From positions 1 through 64,000 of the forward strand of contig DBFWLO010000002.1 in NCBI GenBank assembly GCA_048465415.1: a DNA stretch of 64,000 bases, written 5' to 3'. The position numbers and the translations under genes are program-made. The DNA comes from Scatosoma sp048465415. Its GTDB lineage: Bacteria > Bacillota > Clostridia > Christensenellales > Borkfalkiaceae. Below are positions 1 to 6,939 of this stretch, piece by piece. The notes beneath the pieces were generated by a model. It saw only the letters and a program-made list of their open reading frames with translations, searched no databases and was not told the DNA's origin. Position 1 is the stretch's first letter, and each line of letters starts with the position of its first letter.

Positions 1-477
1 AAGGCTTATTCCTCCGATCTCGCTTCGCTTCAACAACAAATTACAGAGTTACAGGATAAAAATCAGGAATTGAAAGAGCAAATCGATTCTATTTCTTCTC
101 AAAACGACGCGCTCAAATTACAGATCGAAAAACTCATTTCTTCCAATGAAATCCCTTCCTATACTTTGGGAGATACTGTCCCATGTTATGTTAGTGATGT
201 TAAGATTTTTGAGATGAAAGCATTGAGTGCTTCCTCTGTAGCGTTGAGTTTCAGCACTCCTTCTTCTTCTTTAAGCGATAAAAAGATTGCTGATAGATTT
301 TCTGCTTTTATTTACGATCATACGACAAAAAAATGGGGCGAATGTTATGAAATTAATTTATTAGAGCCTTCTAAGTTTATTTTGTATTTTAATATCGAAT
401 TTTTTTCAGGAACTAAAAGCACTTTTCTCTATTTTCAAGGAGAACCTTTTGCCGTTATGAATTACACCACTGTTTAA
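1..477 (+). CDS. coiled-coil protein, 5' end outside window
   Basis: The frame is open from base 1, so the gene starts left of the window; a TTG at 70 is an internal codon, not a start I would trust. The first ~45 visible residues are polar heptad-like coiled coil (Gln/Glu/Leu/Lys rich). They are followed by a ~95-residue globular, serine- and aromatic-rich C-terminal domain ending at a TAA. I do not recognise the domain. The gene converges on the tail cassette and is followed by a clear terminator. It could be a regulator of the coiled-coil plus C-terminal ligand-domain type, or a structural protein; no signal or membrane segment is visible in this part. Confidence 0.6.
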   Translation, partial: KAYSSDLASLQQQITELQDKNQELKEQIDSISSQNDALKLQIEKLISSNEIPSYTLGDTVPCYVSDVKIFEMKALSASSVALSFSTPSSSLSDKKIADRFSAFIYDHTTKKWGECYEINLLEPSKFILYFNIEFFSGTKSTFLYFQGEPFAVMNYTTV

Positions 478-496
478 TCATTGTGAATCACTCTTT

Positions 497-520
497 CCCG
501 TCCTCAGGACGGGATTTTTT
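497..520 (+). terminator. intrinsic terminator after the coiled-coil gene
   Basis: A CCCGTCC / GGACGGG stem with a three-base loop is followed by a run of T. It lies 19 bases after the plus-strand stop and at the 3' end of the converging tail gene, whose stop codon sits in the T run. Confidence 0.85.
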
Positions 521-2621
521 ATACTTCCCGCCCCTTCGTCGTTACCCGCAAACCATTGCCCAAAGAAAATTCGTTGGAAAAACACTCGTAATCTTTCTGC
601 GCCGGATCTTCGCGCGTAGAGCCTTTAAAATAGCCGTCTAATTTGAGTTCAGGCGTGCCGATCCAACTCGCCTCGATATATGCCTTGCCCGATTGATATT
701 TATTCGCTATACGCCCTCCTACGTCCCTGGCCGGATTTTCTCCGTAAAGCAGCTTTCCGCTTTTCAGTTCACATTCCACCACGCCGTTGGATTTCTGGCT
801 GTCGGCACGATTGTAGACGTAGGTATTTTCCTTTAAATCGAACTTGGAGCCCAAGTAAGAAAGTTTGAAGTAAAAAGTTGCGGGCGACATGTTTCCCATG
901 TTGATGTAAATTTTATCGAACGTATAATAGATCGCTTTAAAGGCAAACGTCATCGGAGTAAAAGAATTGTTGCTGCAACGTTCCACCTTCGTGATTCTGG
1001 AATAAAACTTCTTCAAATTCAAGGTGATCATGAGATCGCCGTTCGCCTCTTTTACACAGTCTTTGGCTTCTATCGTAAACTGCTCTTCCTTCTCATCACT
1101 TCCTACGCCTTCCAGCGTGAAATACGGAACCTTAACCCGATTGACGACGGCTTTGCTCATCGTGGGCAAATTGCAGGAAAAGCTGTTATGAGCGGAAATC
1201 GCGGGAGCGCCGGCGGGAACCGTGACGACGGGCGTTTGGGCGGAGGCACTTGCGGGCAGCTTGTCCCGGAGCACTTTCACTTTGCCTTCACGGGTGACGA
1301 ATATGAAGCACTGCGCGGCATGAGCGACGGTATTGAGCAGATTCCAGGCGGTATCGTACCCGAGGCAAACATAGTTAAACGAGACGGAAGAGAGAGTCGG
1401 ATCGATCTCCGCTTCGATGTCTTTGCCGAAAATGCCGTTGATTTTGCGCTGCAAATTGATCAGGCGAAAAATCTTTTCCAGCACCGCTTTTGCGGTGGCA
1501 TTGAAACCGTAAGTCGTCCCGTCCACATAATAACTCCCGCCGCTTGCGGTCATCTCATAATACACGTACAGTTTTTGCAGGCTGTATAATACGTCGTACG
1601 CCTTACAGGTGACGAAAGAGGAGGCGGAACTGATTTCCCAGTCGTCGCTGAAAAAGGTGCCCATCGGGTAGGGATCGGGCGGCGCCGCGCCGTCCGCGTC
1701 GTCTATGAGAAGAAAGGGCTTGACGATCCGGGATTTTTTCAGCATATCCCGATTGTTGATGAAGCGGTTGCCCGTGTTTTTTACCTTCACCGTACAGGAA
1801 TTGGAAGTGATGCCGTAGGAAAGCTCCTGCGCGTCGTCCGCCTTTTCCTCCAAAATTTTCAAAGACTGGATTTCGTCGGCCTCACAGGTGATATTGATAT
1901 CGTTGGCGATGAGCATGATTTTGGCCGGCGTACCCGCCGCGTTCCATTTTTTGATCGCCAGTTCCATCGCCACGGCCTGATAGCGGCTTTTTAAAATCAG
2001 CATTTGTTTGACGACGCCGGACGTCACGTTTGTCAACGAATAAATATAACGATAATAAGTTTTCGAGGATATGGAGACTTTGGCCCACGTAACCGACGCG
2101 GAGCCGATAAAATTATGGATCGTATACCCCTGGGTGACGGTACCGAACGATTCGTAGACGTTGTCGGAGGTCTGAGCGTTCAATTCCTCGGGTACATAGA
2201 TGCGGACGTCGTAGGAAACGGGGCCCTGCTGCCATTTTTCGTCGCCTACGACGAGGACTTTATTGATCGAACGAGGCGCCGTAAAATCGAGTCTGTAAAC
2301 GACTTCGTTGCCCGAAAAGGCGCCGGTGGAATCTGCGCAGGTTTCGCTCCAAAGAGGGAATACGGGACGATCGTCGAAATTGACGAGATACGCGGTTCCG
2401 TCCGGCCGGGTAAGACCGGCCGCGGTGAGGGCGGCGTATTTATATTTGGGAACGAGACCGCTGGAAAGGATCTGGTTCTTCAACAGAGCCCGCCAGTCGT
2501 TCCCGGTCAGAACCCCGCCCTCCAAAGAAATGTCGGCGTCGTTGTCTTCGCTGCTTTCGTAAAAGGACATCTTCACGCGGCCGCTGATCTTTCGGAGGTT
2601 GCTCATAAAGGCGTCGCTCAT
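519..2621 (-). CDS. phage tail distal/receptor-side structural protein
   Basis: 700 aa, with no signal peptide or membrane segment. It is placed directly after the tape-measure and small tail genes, where siphophages carry distal tail, tail-associated lysin or receptor-binding proteins. The sequence is beta-rich with many Tyr/Ser/Thr/Asn residues, typical of virion surface proteins, but I see no lytic motif such as a peptidase or lysozyme active site. The start is ATG with GGAGG seven bases upstream, one base after the previous gene's stop. It is the last gene of the cassette; no holin or endolysin follows. Function is assigned from position and composition, so the exact role is uncertain. 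Confidence 0.6.
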   Translation of the reverse strand: MSDAFMSNLRKISGRVKMSFYESSEDNDADISLEGGVLTGNDWRALLKNQILSSGLVPKYKYAALTAAGLTRPDGTAYLVNFDDRPVFPLWSETCADSTGAFSGNEVVYRLDFTAPRSINKVLVVGDEKWQQGPVSYDVRIYVPEELNAQTSDNVYESFGTVTQGYTIHNFIGSASVTWAKVSISSKTYYRYIYSLTNVTSGVVKQMLILKSRYQAVAMELAIKKWNAAGTPAKIMLIANDINITCEADEIQSLKILEEKADDAQELSYGITSNSCTVKVKNTGNRFINNRDMLKKSRIVKPFLLIDDADGAAPPDPYPMGTFFSDDWEISSASSFVTCKAYDVLYSLQKLYVYYEMTASGGSYYVDGTTYGFNATAKAVLEKIFRLINLQRKINGIFGKDIEAEIDPTLSSVSFNYVCLGYDTAWNLLNTVAHAAQCFIFVTREGKVKVLRDKLPASASAQTPVVTVPAGAPAISAHNSFSCNLPTMSKAVVNRVKVPYFTLEGVGSDEKEEQFTIEAKDCVKEANGDLMITLNLKKFYSRITKVERCSNNSFTPMTFAFKAIYYTFDKIYINMGNMSPATFYFKLSYLGSKFDLKENTYVYNRADSQKSNGVVECELKSGKLLYGENPARDVGGRIANKYQSGKAYIEASWIGTPELKLDGYFKGSTREDPAQKDYECFSNEFSLGNGLRVTTKGREV

Positions 2622-2622
2622 T

Positions 2623-3024
2623 TCACACCTCCACCACTTTCACCTTCACGCTCTGAAAATAGAGTCCGTTTTCGAGTATGACGGGAGTCGCCGCGACGCT
2701 TTCCACATACATGGAATAAACGGTTTCCGCGGAAACGGCGGCGGAAGTGAAAGCGTCCATGTAAGAGCCGTCCGTCTTTAAAACACATTTCACCGAGCAG
2801 AGCGCGTCCAACGAGCACCTCGTTTTGATCGTCTGATATTCCGCCGCCGTCACCAGATCCCAAACGATTTCCAGGGACTTTTTCTGCGCGACGACGTCGA
2901 TATACATCGTACCGTCCAAAGAACGTTCGGTGTTGCGGATAATTTCGATATTCGGCTGAATGGAAGAAGGCCCCATCGCCGTGCCGTTGATTTCCAACAT
3001 ATACTTTTTTTCTGTATCGCTCAT
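2623..3024 (-). CDS. small phage tail protein
   Basis: 133 aa. The gene lies between the tape measure and the large distal protein, and resembles the short beta-rich tail proteins found there in Gram-positive siphophages (a typical segment is 'YMLEINGTAMGPSSIQP', then alternating short strands). I place the start at the ATG at 3024, with GGAG ten bases upstream, rather than at the GTG three codons earlier that leaves no room for a ribosome binding site. The start lies just past the tape-measure stop, implying coupling. The distal-tail role is inferred from gene order only. Confidence 0.6.
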   Translation of the reverse strand: MSDTEKKYMLEINGTAMGPSSIQPNIEIIRNTERSLDGTMYIDVVAQKKSLEIVWDLVTAAEYQTIKTRCSLDALCSVKCVLKTDGSYMDAFTSAAVSAETVYSMYVESVAATPVILENGLYFQSVKVKVVEV

Positions 3025-3029
3025 TTGCC

Positions 3030-4244
3030 TCACACTCCGTTATACTGAATTTTGCAGCCGCGCCTGCGGTTTTCGCGGTCTATTTTCGGGATAATCGCGC
3101 GGGCGAAGAGTTCGCCGTCGAGATTGAGGACGATTTCGCCGTTCCCGCCGTTTCCCTGCATGGCCGCGATGCCTTGCAGCACGGCATTGGCGATCTCCGT
3201 TTTCATGCCCGCAAACTGCGGGCTGTCGCCGAGAGGAACGACCGCTTCGGGGTACCTGCCTTCGCCGACCAACGCCATCGTAGGCGCGTTGACGATTCCG
3301 CCCGTCGCCAGTGCGGCGGTCCCCATTTTGACGATCGCAAAAGCCGCCGCCGTAAACGCCGCGCCCAGCGTCGGCGCCATCGCCACATTGGCGGGGAAGG
3401 GAAACATCGCGCCGATCTCCATGCCTTTCAGCCCTATTCCCGCCGCCGTGCGCTTGTTATTGTTCGTTCTGCGCGTCGTATTGGACGTGAGCGCTTTATT
3501 TTCTTTTTCCAGCATCGCCTGATGCAAAAGCAGCGCGGCCACGTTCAGCAATAATAAAGCGCTGTTCACCCCGCAATTCACGTTTAATTTGTCGTAGAGT
3601 TCGGACATCTTTTCGAGCTGCCCGTTCATACCCTCGAACGCTTTTGTCGCGAGCAGCACAGCCAACGCGTTCAAACCCGTCAAGAGGGAAGAAATCACCG
3701 ATTGCACCGAATTTTCCACCAACGCGTCGGTGACGGACGAAATGCTTTTCGCAAATTCCTGCATGGAAAAAACCGCGAGCAAAGTAGACGCCGTCCATAT
3801 ATCCGTCAAAAGCGTTTGCAGCATTAACACCCCGTTATACAGCGTTAAATTGAGAGTATTGGCAATGACTTGCGTCATGTTTTGCAGCATGATCGCCGAA
3901 TTCATCGTCACCAGGCCGTTGAGCGCAGTCATCAAAGATACGGTTTGCATCAACGAGGCGTTCCAGGCATTTATCGCCGTCTGATAGGCCGTTACCTGCG
4001 CGATGCCCGTGCTCATGAGCGTGTTTATGCTCGTCAGGACGCCCGACGTTCCCGTCACCGCCGCGTTTAACGCCGCATAGTTCGACGAGAGGCCGGACAA
4101 CGCTCCGCTCCACGTCTGCGTATCTTTCGTACTTTGCGCATAGACCTGCGCATTCGTCTGGGACAGCCGCTTGCTCGCGGCTTCTATTTGCGATAATTCG
4201 TTTAAAACCTGAGAGCTGTTGGTAGATACCTCTATGTCACTCAC
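3030..4244 (-). CDS. tail tape measure protein, short
   Basis: 404 aa. The first ~50 residues are a helical Ser/Gln-rich part. Residues ~50-240 form a long Leu/Ala/Met/Thr-rich helical stretch with hydrophobic segments. The C-terminus carries 'GGIVNAPTMALVGEGRYPEAV', a hallmark ending of tape-measure proteins of Gram-positive siphophages. The start is GTG, eight bases after AGGAGG, and overlaps the stop of the frameshifted chaperone. At roughly 0.15 nm of tail per residue it would specify only about a 60-nm tube, shorter than most phage tails. Its position right after the chaperone frameshift pair is the classic tail arrangement. Confidence 0.85.
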   Translation of the reverse strand: MSDIEVSTNSSQVLNELSQIEAASKRLSQTNAQVYAQSTKDTQTWSGALSGLSSNYAALNAAVTGTSGVLTSINTLMSTGIAQVTAYQTAINAWNASLMQTVSLMTALNGLVTMNSAIMLQNMTQVIANTLNLTLYNGVLMLQTLLTDIWTASTLLAVFSMQEFAKSISSVTDALVENSVQSVISSLLTGLNALAVLLATKAFEGMNGQLEKMSELYDKLNVNCGVNSALLLLNVAALLLHQAMLEKENKALTSNTTRRTNNNKRTAAGIGLKGMEIGAMFPFPANVAMAPTLGAAFTAAAFAIVKMGTAALATGGIVNAPTMALVGEGRYPEAVVPLGDSPQFAGMKTEIANAVLQGIAAMQGNGGNGEIVLNLDGELFARAIIPKIDRENRRRGCKIQYNGV

Positions 4245-4881
4245 GTTTTGTTCCTCCTTTCTATTTCTTTGGCTTGTTCTATATCCACCGCTCCTCGTCG
4301 GGAAGCGCGGGCGGACAGATAGTATTTCTTTATCAATTCTTCCGGTTTCTTGGCTTTATTTCCGGCGTTGTTATAGTAGCCGCTGTAATATCCGGTCATT
4401 ACGCTGTCGATATAATGCTGCTTATTCGCATATTCAAAGCCCTGAATATACGCATTATATTCCCACAATTCCAAATCCCATATTTCGGACGGATGCAGTC
4501 CTACGATCGCTCCGTTTCTGATTATCTCAAAGAAATCGAAGCCTTCAAACCTTCCGCCCGTTTCACTTTTTTTTCTATTCTTTCCCGGATTTCTTCCTGC
4601 GTCTTTCCCGGATATTGCAGCTGCATGATAAATTGCTCCAAATATTCCGTCAGCTCCCCGAGTCCTAAGACATTTTCGCAAGCCTCGGTAAATTTTTCTT
4701 CCTCCAACGCCGGATCGGCGCGTCTGGCGCCCAGATAAAGCAACTTTATCTGCTCGCCGATATTCATCTTATCCAGTTCCGCAATCAACTGCGTAAACGG
4801 TTTGTTGAAAATATTTTCTATATCTTTGACCGCGCCCAGCGTGCATTTGATTTCGTATTCCTTGTCAAGTTTTATAAACAT
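4241..4881 (-). CDS. tail assembly chaperone, -1 frameshift fusion (G-T type)
   Basis: This is the long product of the chaperone gene. Translation starts at 4881, runs 105 codons, slips back one base on an A7 run (4573-4567) and continues for ~108 residues to the stop at 4241, giving ~213 aa. The downstream frame has no usable start of its own but reads as good protein ('EIWDLELWEYNAYIQGFEYA'), so frameshifting is the likely expression route. Frameshifted chaperones bind the tape measure and recruit tube subunits in siphophages. The stop overlaps the tape-measure start. Confidence 0.8.
4522..4881 (-). CDS. tail assembly chaperone, short form (G type)
   Basis: 119 aa product of the zero frame, beginning 'MFIKLDKEYEIKCTLGAVKD' and mainly helical. 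The length and the position between tube and tape measure match the G protein of phage tail assembly. The last 14 codons are translated only when the ribosome does not slip. In well-studied phages the short form greatly outnumbers the fusion and both are needed for tail assembly but absent from the finished tail. Confidence 0.8.
   Translation of the reverse strand: MFIKLDKEYEIKCTLGAVKDIENIFNKPFTQLIAELDKMNIGEQIKLLYLGARRADPALEEEKFTEACENVLGLGELTEYLEQFIMQLQYPGKTQEEIRERIEKKVKRAEGLKASISLR
4567..4573 (-). promoter_or_regulatory. -1 ribosomal slippery site (A AAA AAA)
   Basis: On the minus strand, eight consecutive A residues sit so that zero-frame codons GAA AAA AAA GTG can re-pair one base back as AAA AAA AGT. 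The two frames overlap from 4681 to 4522, and the codons after the slip encode the conserved-looking T half. Homopolymeric A heptamers are established -1 shift sites. Confidence 0.75.
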
Positions 4882-4895
4882 TTGTCTTCCCCGTA

Positions 4896-4936
4896 TAAAA
4901 AAATTTTAGCCTTGTTTGTTTACGGCACAAGGCTAA
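4896..4936 (-). terminator. terminator or attenuator between tube and chaperone genes
   Basis: Reading the minus strand, TTAGCCTTGT and ACAAGGCTAA pair in a 10-base stem (4936-4906), followed by AATTTTTTT. It lies after the highly expressed tail-tube gene and before the chaperone gene, where phages often reduce downstream transcription. Confidence 0.8.
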
Positions 4937-4966
4937 GCCGTTGTTAAAACGCAATCGGTCGGGTAT

Positions 4967-5365
4967 TTACGCGGCCGTATCGCTCAAAACGCCGATCCCG
5001 TTGAGACTGATGGAAATATTCGCTTTGTCGTCGGCCGCGATATCGACGCTCAGCGACTCCACATAGGCTTTACCCGTCAAAAAGGTGGTGGCGTCCAGAT
5101 AGAATTTGACGCTGACTTCCGTACCGTTGACCATCGCCGTGCGCAGCGTTTTCTGCGCGGAAGCGTCCGCGAAATCGGCGGAGCCGTCCGCGCTGGCCGT
5201 CCAGCCGTACATCGAAGGGACTTTTCCCTTCGTCTTTGCGCCCAGTTCCGTATACTCGATCATGTCCCGCGTCTCTTCGATGCTCCAATTACTGATATAC
5301 GCGATCGTCTTTTCCGCCGCTCCGTCCTTGACGGTGATTTTTGCGGTTACTCCTGTATAAGGCAT
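4967..5365 (-). CDS. major tail tube protein
   Basis: 132 aa. It begins 'MPYTGVTAKITVKDG' and contains the strand-rich pattern of siphophage tube subunits: an N-terminal beta strand, a middle segment around 'YTELGAKTKGKVPS' and a C-terminal 'DDKANISISLNGIGVLSD'. It sits between the tail terminator-like gene and the chaperones, and a terminator directly follows, both typical of the tube gene, which must be made in large excess. The ATG is preceded by GGAG in an AAAGGAGAAA context. Confidence 0.8.
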   Translation of the reverse strand: MPYTGVTAKITVKDGAAEKTIAYISNWSIEETRDMIEYTELGAKTKGKVPSMYGWTASADGSADFADASAQKTLRTAMVNGTEVSVKFYLDATTFLTGKAYVESLSVDIAADDKANISISLNGIGVLSDTAA

Positions 5366-5385
5366 AATTTTTTTCTCCTTTCTAA

Positions 5386-5748
5386 TTAAATTTCTATTTC
5401 CTGATATTCCATTTCAAAAACGTATTTTTTCAGGTCTTTATCATACTTGGATCCCCTATCCTTTCTGAATATTGCACCCGTATTCAGTTTTCCGGCCGAC
5501 GCAATCTCTTCTTTCAACTGCGTCAAAAGCTGAAAGCCGGTCAAGTAATTCGCGGTATATACCCGGACTAAAACCGAGGAATACACCACCCCGTCGGTAT
5601 CGCCCATAAGAGCTCGCGCCTGCGTGCTCTCTCCGGCGGATACCGCGATAATTTCGCTTGCCGTTTCCGTAGTCGGCTCACCGTAAATCACGCATCTGTC
5701 CAGCCCTTCGCTTAAAAGATCGTGAATTTTTACTACCGCGTTATACAT
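5386..5748 (-). CDS. tail terminator / head-tail completion-like protein
   Basis: 120 aa, starting 'MYNAVVKIHDLLSEGLDRCV'. The length and alpha/beta composition fit the small proteins (tail terminator or minor capsid/completion) that precede the tail tube gene in siphophages. The start overlaps the stop of the scaffold-like gene (TAATG), so the two are translationally coupled. Which completion protein it is cannot be decided by eye. Confidence 0.5.
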   Translation of the reverse strand: MYNAVVKIHDLLSEGLDRCVIYGEPTTETASEIIAVSAGESTQARALMGDTDGVVYSSVLVRVYTANYLTGFQLLTQLKEEIASAGKLNTGAIFRKDRGSKYDKDLKKYVFEMEYQEIEI

Positions 5749-6212
5749 TATTTTTTCTCCGCTTTATGGATTGAGCTGTAAGGTACCAGCACGAAGGCTT
5801 GCGCTTCGTCGCAGAACAAATAAGCGTCCGTCTTTTTCAGCCGGCTCATTTGGCGGCGAATGGCACCTCTCAGCTCGTTTCCGTGCAAGCCTTCCGTTTT
5901 TAAAAGCGAACGAACCGCTTCGAGATTTTTCAGCCGATAACGGCCGAGTTCGCGATATACCGTCAGTTCGTCGCGCCGCGCCGCATCGTTCCCGATTTTC
6001 TCTTTCAAGGCCGCGTTCTCCTCCGCGAGTTTTTCATTCTCTTCCCGCAAAGAAAAAAGTTTCTCTTTATGCTCTTTGAGACTGATGTTGATACAGTCAA
6101 ACCTATGTTTTGGTATAAGCATACCGTCGTCTATGAGAAGACCTTTGTTTCCTATTTTCGTTTGCACCGTTTCATACAGTTCTTTGCCGAGCAAATTTTC
6201 CAGTTCGTTCAT
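5748..6212 (-). CDS. Gp20-like phage scaffold/minor structural protein
   Basis: 154 aa. Residues 1-45 match the start of Gp20-type scaffold proteins (acidic helix 'ELENLLGKELYETVQTKI', then a D-G-x-L-I-P-K turn). Residues ~45-75 form a Glu/Lys coiled coil, followed by a C-terminal helical part. Such proteins normally scaffold a capsid, yet no major capsid, portal or protease gene is present here. Either the gene is a remnant or it has been reused as an adaptor. The ATG follows AAAGGAG. Confidence 0.6.
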   Translation of the reverse strand: MNELENLLGKELYETVQTKIGNKGLLIDDGMLIPKHRFDCINISLKEHKEKLFSLREENEKLAEENAALKEKIGNDAARRDELTVYRELGRYRLKNLEAVRSLLKTEGLHGNELRGAIRRQMSRLKKTDAYLFCDEAQAFVLVPYSSIHKAEKK

Positions 6213-6288
6213 TCGTTTTCTCCTTTCACTTTTTTCGTGGGCGTGTCCACGTTCGGAGAACGCATTATCCGATGCGCTTCGTGATTCT

Positions 6289-6294
6289 ATTATA
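6289..6294 (-). promoter_or_regulatory. extended -10 promoter without a -35 box, ahead of the tail genes
   Basis: The minus strand reads TGCTATAAT, a perfect -10 with the TG extension, 77 bases upstream of the scaffold start. No recognisable -35 hexamer lies 16-18 bases upstream. This is the layout expected of an activator-dependent late promoter, and the ArpU-like regulator gene lies immediately upstream. Confidence 0.5.
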
Positions 6295-6318
6295 GCAGCT
6301 TGCAGTCATTCCAACCCT

Positions 6319-6627
6319 TCAACTTTTGACCGGTTGGATATTTTCCTCTTCGATAAAGTACCTCGCGAGTTTTATATATTTTTCCCTGTATCTCCTCAGC
6401 GTACTTTCCGACAGATGAAGATTCATACAGATATGTACCTGACTGTTTTCCGCCACATTATCCGAACCGCAATAAATATATCTGAAACATTCTTCGTCCC
6501 GCTTACCCTCCACGTAATCGGTGATATGTAAAATTTCCGTTATTTTCTTCGTCAGCGCTCCCCTGCCCGAGCGATAATCGCAGACCAATGCCTTCTCTAT
6601 TTCATAATCTTCCTTATTTCTGTACAT
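6319..6627 (-). CDS. ArpU/RinA-like phage late transcription regulator
   Basis: 102 aa from the ATG at 6627 (a TTG start at 6690 is possible but lies inside a terminator hairpin). An N-terminal helical part precedes a C-terminal helix-turn-helix-like segment 'NLHLSESTLRRYREKYIKLA', the pattern of the sigma-like ArpU/RinA regulators that switch on phage packaging and structural genes. It is the first gene of the tail cassette. RBS GGGAG is somewhat distant (14 bases). Its natural target could be the extended -10 promoter just downstream. Confidence 0.55.
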   Translation of the reverse strand: MYRNKEDYEIEKALVCDYRSGRGALTKKITEILHITDYVEGKRDEECFRYIYCGSDNVAENSQVHICMNLHLSESTLRRYREKYIKLARYFIEEENIQPVKS

Positions 6628-6674
6628 TGCACTTTTACTTTCTCCCTTATCTCTCGTATAAAAAGGTTCCCGGA

Positions 6675-6712
6675 AACCAAAAAGCCTCAAAAGCGTTCGC
6701 TTTCAAGGCTTC
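6675..6712 (-). terminator. leader terminator (attenuator) before the tail regulator
   Basis: The minus strand carries AAGCCT, two mismatched bases, AAAGCG, a tiny loop, CGCTTT, two mismatched bases and AGGCTT, followed by more T. It lies between the strong promoter at 6831-6859 and the regulator start, so transcription must read through it. An 11-codon ORF starting at the ATG immediately upstream ends inside the hairpin but lacks a ribosome binding site. Confidence 0.5.
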
Positions 6713-6730
6713 CAGTTTCCATAAATTTTA

Positions 6731-6751
6731 ACTAAACGGCACCCGTTTAGT
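6731..6751. repeat. 9-bp inverted repeat in the tail-cassette leader
   Basis: ACTAAACGG and CCGTTTAGT are separated by three bases. It lies between the promoter and the attenuator, and could be an operator or an RNA hairpin competing with the terminator. Confidence 0.5.
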
Positions 6752-6830
6752 AATCCCGCCTTTTCTCTTTTTTCTCTCCCTGTCGCCGAATCTTCGTTCG
6801 GTCTTTTCCCTCCTTCTATTATTTTACTAT

Positions 6831-6859
6831 ATTATAATATATATTTAAAATAATTTCAA
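6831..6859 (-). promoter_or_regulatory. sigma-A promoter of the tail cassette
   Basis: The minus strand reads TTGAAA, 17 bases, TATAAT. It lies downstream of the GH89 operon terminator, so the tail cassette is its own transcription unit with a ~200-base leader. Confidence 0.75.
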
Positions 6860-6884
6860 TACCCTGTAAAAAATTAAGACAAAA

Positions 6885-6913
6885 AAAGAGCTCCTTTTTT
6901 AAGGAGCTCTTTC
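6885..6913 (-). terminator. terminator of the amino-sugar operon
   Basis: AAAGAGCTCCTT and AAGGAGCTCTTT form a perfect 12-base stem followed on the minus strand by a long T run. It begins 27 bases past the GH89 stop. Confidence 0.9.
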
Positions 6914-6939
6914 CAAGAGTTTGTCAATATTTTATTATT

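Noticed and set aside
4241..4681. Independent 146-aa gene starting at 4681
   Set aside because: The first ~38 codons are an out-of-frame reading of the chaperone gene; the real part is reached by the -1 frameshift.
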